Below are positions 15,011 to 18,129 of a DNA stretch of 18,129 nt, one piece after another. The DNA lies in assembly GCA_002434915.1 (NCBI GenBank), contig DJLG01000140.1:1-18129 (forward strand), in the 5' to 3' direction. The first letter of the stretch is position 1, and every line of letters starts with the position of its first letter. Origin of the DNA: Proteobacteria bacterium UBA6522. Its GTDB lineage: Bacteria > Pseudomonadota > Gammaproteobacteria > Steroidobacterales > Rariloculaceae. The notes under the pieces are model-generated. The model had not been told where the DNA came from. It saw only the letters and a program-made list of their open reading frames with translations, and did no database searches. The translations under genes and the position numbers were made by a program.

Positions 15011-15687
15011 ACTTCAGTTCCTTCCAAAAGAGGCACAAAGCTTACTAGATCTAACTCTTCAGTCTCGAAAGTATTTCCACGTCTAGTAATACGCTGTAGT
15101 TGCTGACTGCTACGAGTACCGATGGGAATGACTAAACGACCTCCCTCATCTAGTTGATGTAGAAGGTCTTGTGGCACTTCGGGCGGCGAAGCTGCAACGA
15201 TAATTCCCTGAAAAGGAGCCTGGCTAATCCAACCACGCAGACCATCTGCATGGCGTAAGGTTAAATTGTGAACCTTCAGCTGAGAAAGTCTTTTTCGAAC
15301 ACGCGGGATAAGCGTTTTTATACGCTCAATACTATAGATATGCTGAACGAAAGGAGCGAGTATTGCTGTCTGATATCCACATCCAGTACCAACCTCTAAT
15401 ACTTTGACTAGTTTTTTACTAGCACCTAATCCTTCAATCAAAGACTCAGTCATCAAAGCAACAATGTAAGGCTGAGAAATAGTTTGTCCAAATCCAATAG
15501 GTAAGGCGGTATCTTCGTAAGCACGGCTTGCAAGAGCCTCATCTACAAATAAATGTCGTGGTACATTACGAATTCGTTCTAGAACAGCCTCATTCTTAAT
15601 CCCATCAACCCTAAGTCTGTCTATTAATCTATCTCGAGTCCGAGCAGACGTCATCCCAACTCCGGAAATATTTTGCTGCTGTTTCAT
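15007..15687 (-). CDS. pcm: Protein-L-isoaspartate O-methyltransferase
   Basis: Cytoplasmic repair enzyme that methylates L-isoaspartyl residues in damaged proteins using S-adenosylmethionine. The 226-residue product contains the family N-terminus VPRHLFVDEALASRAYEDTALPIGFGQTISQPYIVALM, the SAM-binding motif I VLEVGTGCGYQTAILA, the acidic/post-I segment YSIERIK, and the later box IIVAASPPEVPQDLLHQLDEGGRLVIPIG. The start chosen is ATG 15687, which overlaps the surE TGA as ATGA. The frame stays open to TTG 15705 inside surE but gains nothing recognisable. It has about 18 residues before the E. coli start point. The partnership with surE (stress-survival genes) is conserved from E. coli. Confidence 0.96.
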   Translation of the reverse strand: MKQQQNISGVGMTSARTRDRLIDRLRVDGIKNEAVLERIRNVPRHLFVDEALASRAYEDTALPIGFGQTISQPYIVALMTESLIEGLGASKKLVKVLEVGTGCGYQTAILAPFVQHIYSIERIKTLIPRVRKRLSQLKVHNLTLRHADGLRGWISQAPFQGIIVAASPPEVPQDLLHQLDEGGRLVIPIGTRSSQQLQRITRRGNTFETEELDLVSFVPLLEGTEV

Positions 15688-16433
15688 CTTAACTTTTTCA
15701 ACCAACTATCAAGAGTGTCAAGTGCACCATGATCGGTTGAATCAACCTTAATAGGAGTCACAGAAACGTACCCTTTCGAGATTGCATCAAAATCAGTCCC
15801 AGCCCCAGCATCCTTACCCTTGCCTGCGGGTCCAATCCAATAAACGGGGCGATTCTTAGGATCTCTGGCAATCACAACGGGATCTGAGCGATACCTTCCC
15901 CCCAAACGTGTTGCCTTTATCCCACAAATATTCTCTTCAGAAAGATCCGGTACATTAATATTTAGTATTGTGTCAGTAGGAAGTGGGTTATTCTTCATGC
16001 CCACTATGATCTGATAAACCACGGATACAGCTGTCTCAAAATGCTTATCTTTTTCATGAATCAACGATACAGCAATCGCTGGTAGTCCTAAAAACCTTCC
16101 CTCTATTGCAGCCCCAACAGTGCCAGAATAGATTACATCGTCTCCTAGATTAGCTCCGTGGTTTATACCCGAAATAACCATATCTGGTTCGGTTTTAAGC
16201 AATCCAGTTATAGCAATATGGACACAATCAGCTGGAGTACCGTTAACTGAGTAGATATTGGAATCTACCTGTTCAACTCTAAGTGGAGCATCAAGTGTAA
16301 GGGAATTGCTAGCACCACTACGATTCCTATCAGGGGCTACTACCACAACATCAGCTATATCCTTAAGGGCTCGCGCCAACAAACGTAGGCCCAAAGCTTG
16401 GTATCCGTCATCATTTGAAAGCAAGATTTGCAC
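15684..16433 (-). CDS. surE: 5'/3'-nucleotidase SurE
   Basis: Metal-dependent nucleoside monophosphate phosphatase (also exopolyphosphatase) of the stationary-phase survival family, cytoplasmic. The 249-residue protein opens with LLSNDDGYQALGL, where the Asp pair binds the divalent metal. VVVAPDRNRSGASNSLTL, VNGTPADCVHIA and ISGINHGANLGDDVIYSGTVGAAIEG follow, containing the catalytic Ser and Asn residues. The initiator is GTG 16433, which gives the family N-terminus directly; no Shine-Dalgarno is visible in the AT-rich 48 nt shared with the divergent smr gene. It is first in the surE-pcm-yqaA-nlpD group. Confidence 0.97.
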   Translation of the reverse strand: MQILLSNDDGYQALGLRLLARALKDIADVVVVAPDRNRSGASNSLTLDAPLRVEQVDSNIYSVNGTPADCVHIAITGLLKTEPDMVISGINHGANLGDDVIYSGTVGAAIEGRFLGLPAIAVSLIHEKDKHFETAVSVVYQIIVGMKNNPLPTDTILNINVPDLSEENICGIKATRLGGRYRSDPVVIARDPKNRPVYWIGPAGKGKDAGAGTDFDAISKGYVSVTPIKVDSTDHGALDTLDSWLKKLR

Positions 16434-16446
16434 TTAATTAAATAAA

Positions 16447-16452
16447 TATAAT
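16447..16452 (+). promoter_or_regulatory. Candidate -10 element for the Smr-domain gene
   Basis: A perfect TATAAT on the plus strand, 29 nt before the smr start and 17 nt before its AGGAG, would give a short leader. No good -35 hexamer is found at the usual spacing. The 48-nt surE/smr divergent gap is otherwise featureless and very AT-rich. Confidence 0.3.
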
Positions 16453-16481
16453 GTATTGTCTGTGGCAATAGGAGTTGTACC

Positions 16482-17015
16482 TTGAGCAATAGCAAAGATA
16501 CAGAAGTATTTCGAAACGCGATGAAGGACGTCAAGCCGCTTGAGCATGAAGAACGCGTTCAGGAACGAAAACGTCCACTTGCAAAAGCCCGATACTCTAG
16601 AGCAGATAAAAAAGATGTTCTCCATGAAAGTCTTGGTGGTGATCTCAACCAACGTGACGCACTTGAACAATCTGGTGAAGAAGCTGCTTACTGCCATCCA
16701 AGCTTGCCTCAACGTACCTTTAAAAAACTGCATCGTGGGCACTTCAGTATAGAAGCAGAGGTGGATTTGCATGGGCTAATAGTCTCTGAGGCAAAAGAAC
16801 ACTTGCGGGAATTCATCGAGGAATCAAGAAACCGCGGTCTGGGCTGTGTTCGAGTGATTCATGGTAAAGGGCTACGCTCGGGGCCTGAAGGACCCGTTTT
16901 AAGAGGTTATGTCCATCAATGGCTGGTTCAATGGGAAGGGATACTCGCGTTTGCTTCCACTCGAGCTCGCCATGGAGGGTCTGGGGCAGTATATGTTCTA
17001 CTACGCCCACTATAA
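16482..17015 (+). CDS. Smr-domain protein (SmrA/SmrB-like)
   Basis: A 177-residue protein with a charged, probably disordered N-terminus (about 1-75) and a C-terminal Smr domain (about 92-175). The domain shows EVDLHGLIVSEA, VRVIHGKGLRS and the glycine-rich ARHGGSGAVYVLL. Smr proteins are endonuclease-like; E. coli SmrB cleaves mRNA at collided ribosomes, and its DLHG-type motif is present here. Which E. coli paralogue this matches cannot be settled by eye; the length and N-terminal region resemble SmrA/SmrB (YfcN) proteins. Initiation at TTG 16482 is strongly supported by AGGAG 7 nt upstream. It is divergent from surE and ends in tandem stops (TAATAA) that run into a hairpin shared with ftsB. 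Confidence 0.9.
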   Translation: MSNSKDTEVFRNAMKDVKPLEHEERVQERKRPLAKARYSRADKKDVLHESLGGDLNQRDALEQSGEEAAYCHPSLPQRTFKKLHRGHFSIEAEVDLHGLIVSEAKEHLREFIEESRNRGLGCVRVIHGKGLRSGPEGPVLRGYVHQWLVQWEGILAFASTRARHGGSGAVYVLLRPL

Positions 17016-17047
17016 TAAAGCATAAAATCAGAATGTAATGCTTTATT
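17014..17047. terminator. Bidirectional terminator between smr and ftsB
   Basis: AATAAAGCAT (17014-17023) and ATGCTTTATT (17038-17047) form a perfect 10-bp inverted repeat with a 14-nt loop, between two convergent genes. The arms are AT-rich, giving T-rich stretches on both exits (TTTATTTG rightward, and the TTTATTA complement leftward). The stem is weak in G+C, so it may act partly as a 3' protective structure. Confidence 0.55.
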
Positions 17048-17090
17048 TGAAAAGCCATAAAACTTAAAAGGTAATCAAACAACCTAGTTA

Positions 17091-17441
17091 TTACTCTACC
17101 ATCACAGATGAAATTGGCATTGAAAAAGGAGCATTTATATTCTGTTTTTCAAGGCTTTCGCTTTGGGTTTCCTTTCTAATAACCATATAAAATGTCTCGC
17201 CTTCAGCGATCATACCTAGATCAGTTCGCGCGCGTTCCTCTGCCGCTTCTACTCCTTCCTTGAGATTAAATACCTCACCTTCTAAAGCAGAATTTCTTAT
17301 TGCAAGACGATGGTTTTCAATGGTCCTTTCAGCAATTTGTGATTCCAATCTCCATACTTCATGCATTCCCTCATCAGAAAGCCATAGTCTTGCCTGAAGA
17401 AATAACAATATTGAAAGCATCAAAGACAATAATATTCGCAT
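17091..17441 (-). CDS. ftsB: Cell division protein FtsB
   Basis: Bitopic inner-membrane protein of the FtsQ-FtsB-FtsL divisome subcomplex. The 116-residue product has the typical layout: a very short cytoplasmic N-terminus and one transmembrane helix (about 3-21, LLSLMLSILLFLQARLWL). The signature LWLSDEGMHEVWRLESQI follows, leading into a periplasmic coiled coil (about 33-68). The segment EERARTDLGMIAEGETFYMVI (about 68-88) is the conserved C-terminal FtsB box. The tail is a little longer than in E. coli (103 residues). ATG at 17441 is 13 nt after the eno stop, the conserved eno-ftsB order. Confidence 0.94.
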   Translation of the reverse strand: MRILLSLMLSILLFLQARLWLSDEGMHEVWRLESQIAERTIENHRLAIRNSALEGEVFNLKEGVEAAEERARTDLGMIAEGETFYMVIRKETQSESLEKQNINAPFSMPISSVMVE

Positions 17442-17454
17442 AGTATTACTTTAC

Positions 17455-18129
17455 TTAAAGAATCATTGGAAAAGCATTAATACCCGCATAAGAGCTTTTA
17501 CCCTCTAACTCTTTTTCGATCCTTAGGAGCTGATTATACTTTGCTAAGCGATCAGAACGACTCATAGAGCCTGCCTTTATCTGCGTAGCATTAGTCGCAA
17601 CTGCAATATCGGCTATAGTTGAATCTTCAGTCTCACCAGACCTATGTGAAATAACTGATGTATAGTCTGCAGCATTTGCCATATTAATAGCATTAAGAGT
17701 TTCCGACAAAGTGCCAATCTGATTCGGCTTGATCAAAATGCTATTCCCTATGTTTTTTTCTATCCCCATTTTAAGAATCTCTGTATTCGTCACAAACAGG
17801 TCATCACCGACTAGCTGTATACGATCTCTTAGACGTTCACTTAACAGTGCCCAACCATCCCAATCATCCTCCGCCATACCATCTTCAATGGAAACAATTG
17901 GGTAACGTGCAACAAGATCCTCCAGATATTCACAAAACTCCGAAGAGTCAAAAGATCTACTCTCTGACTCTAAGTTATACAGACCTTGAGAATAAAACTC
18001 TGAACTAGCGGTGTCGAGTCCAAGAAAAATTTCTCTCCCTAAGGTATAGCCTGCTTCTTCAACAGCTTCTTCTATGATTTGCAGAGCTGCCTCATTTGAT
18101 GCCAGATTAGGTGCAAACCCACCTTCATC
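17455..18129 (-). CDS. eno: Enolase (partial, N-terminal half outside the window)
   Basis: Glycolytic enzyme converting 2-phosphoglycerate to phosphoenolpyruvate, and in many bacteria a degradosome partner. The visible 224 residues run in frame from the right edge, starting DEGGFAPNLASNEAAL, to TAA at 17455. They include the metal-binding Asp in FLGLDTASSEFY, VSIEDGMAEDDWDGW (metal-binding Glu and Asp), QLVGDDLFVTN, the catalytic Lys in ILIKPNQIGTLSET, and the signature VISHRSGETEDSTIADIAVATNATQIKAGSMSRSDR. The C-terminus ends YAGINAF, as in other bacterial enolases. The internal ATG at 17877 is not the start. No frameshift or unusual substitution is seen in the visible half. Confidence 0.98.
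   Translation of the reverse strand, partial: DEGGFAPNLASNEAALQIIEEAVEEAGYTLGREIFLGLDTASSEFYSQGLYNLESESRSFDSSEFCEYLEDLVARYPIVSIEDGMAEDDWDGWALLSERLRDRIQLVGDDLFVTNTEILKMGIEKNIGNSILIKPNQIGTLSETLNAINMANAADYTSVISHRSGETEDSTIADIAVATNATQIKAGSMSRSDRLAKYNQLLRIEKELEGKSSYAGINAFPMIL

Noticed and set aside
16434..16772. 112-codon minus-strand ORF with hydrophobic and aromatic residues
   Set aside because: Antisense to the N-terminal part of the Smr-domain gene, which has a strong ribosome-binding site and a recognised domain.
16813..17082. 89-codon minus-strand ORF with a hydrophobic N-terminus reaching into the smr/ftsB gap
   Set aside because: Most of it is antisense to the conserved Smr domain, and it crosses the inverted repeat terminator.
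17455..17877. Reading the visible eno ORF as a separate 140-residue gene or as a frameshifted enolase
   Set aside because: The frame is open from 17455 to the right edge with continuous enolase homology; the ATG at 17877 is internal.
1..18129. tRNA genes, CRISPR arrays, insertion sequences or integration sites
   Set aside because: No cloverleaf-like sequence, regularly spaced repeats, transposase or integrase motifs, or long terminal repeats were found in the few intergenic gaps.

Overview
The window is one continuous piece of a gammaproteobacterial chromosome, AT-rich (roughly 40-45% G+C by eye) and very compact. It holds 22 protein genes, two of them cut by the window ends (rnc on the left, eno on the right), with many 4-nt stop/start overlaps and few gaps above 100 nt. 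The class assignment rests on several gene orders typical of Gammaproteobacteria: rseC-lepA-lepB-rnc, recJ-prfB-lysS, surE-pcm-yqaA-nlpD and eno-ftsB. No rRNA, tRNA, CRISPR array, insertion sequence or phage gene is visible. The lineage within the class cannot be fixed from the sequence alone; compactness and base composition would fit a free-living, somewhat streamlined, perhaps aquatic bacterium (inference).

Layout. 1-4043 (minus strand): rnc (partial), lepB, lepA and rseC, covering RNA processing, protein export and translation. 4059-7950 (minus strand): a succinate dehydrogenase operon read as sdhAF4-sdhC-sdhD-sdhA-sdhB-sdhE. Its first gene is a 67-codon ORF that is easy to miss, because longer spurious ORFs cover the same bases, but it ends in the SDHAF4/DUF1674 signature. 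ygfZ (8040-8954, plus strand) diverges from this operon. 8951-13309 (minus strand): recJ-prfB-lysS, with prfB carrying a textbook +1 programmed frameshift site. 13416-13727 (plus strand): a small Mth938/NDUFAF3-like gene whose reading frame appears to begin upstream of any normal start codon. 13749-16433 (minus strand): surE-pcm-yqaA-nlpD, without rpoS at its usual place after nlpD. 16482-17015 (plus strand): an Smr-domain nuclease-like gene. 17091-18129 (minus strand): eno (partial) followed by ftsB.

The most interesting part is the respiratory block 4059-8954. SdhA, SdhB and SdhC look, by eye, more like the mitochondrial/alphaproteobacterial enzyme than the E. coli one. They are encoded together with homologues of three mitochondrial maturation factors: SDHAF4 (first gene of the operon), SdhE (the SDHAF2/Sdh5 homologue, last gene) and YgfZ (the IBA57 homologue, divergent). 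Together these would cover FAD attachment to SdhA, chaperoning of flavinated SdhA and Fe-S maturation for SdhB. A fourth relative of a mitochondrial assembly factor, the NDUFAF3-like Mth938 protein, lies about 4.5 kb away beside recJ.

About half of the genes appear to start with TTG or GTG rather than ATG, and several lack a clear Shine-Dalgarno sequence. No clearly unprecedented multi-gene system is present. The novelty lies in the concealed sdhAF4, the assembly-factor cluster, the unusual start-codon usage, and a few short regulatory-looking elements.
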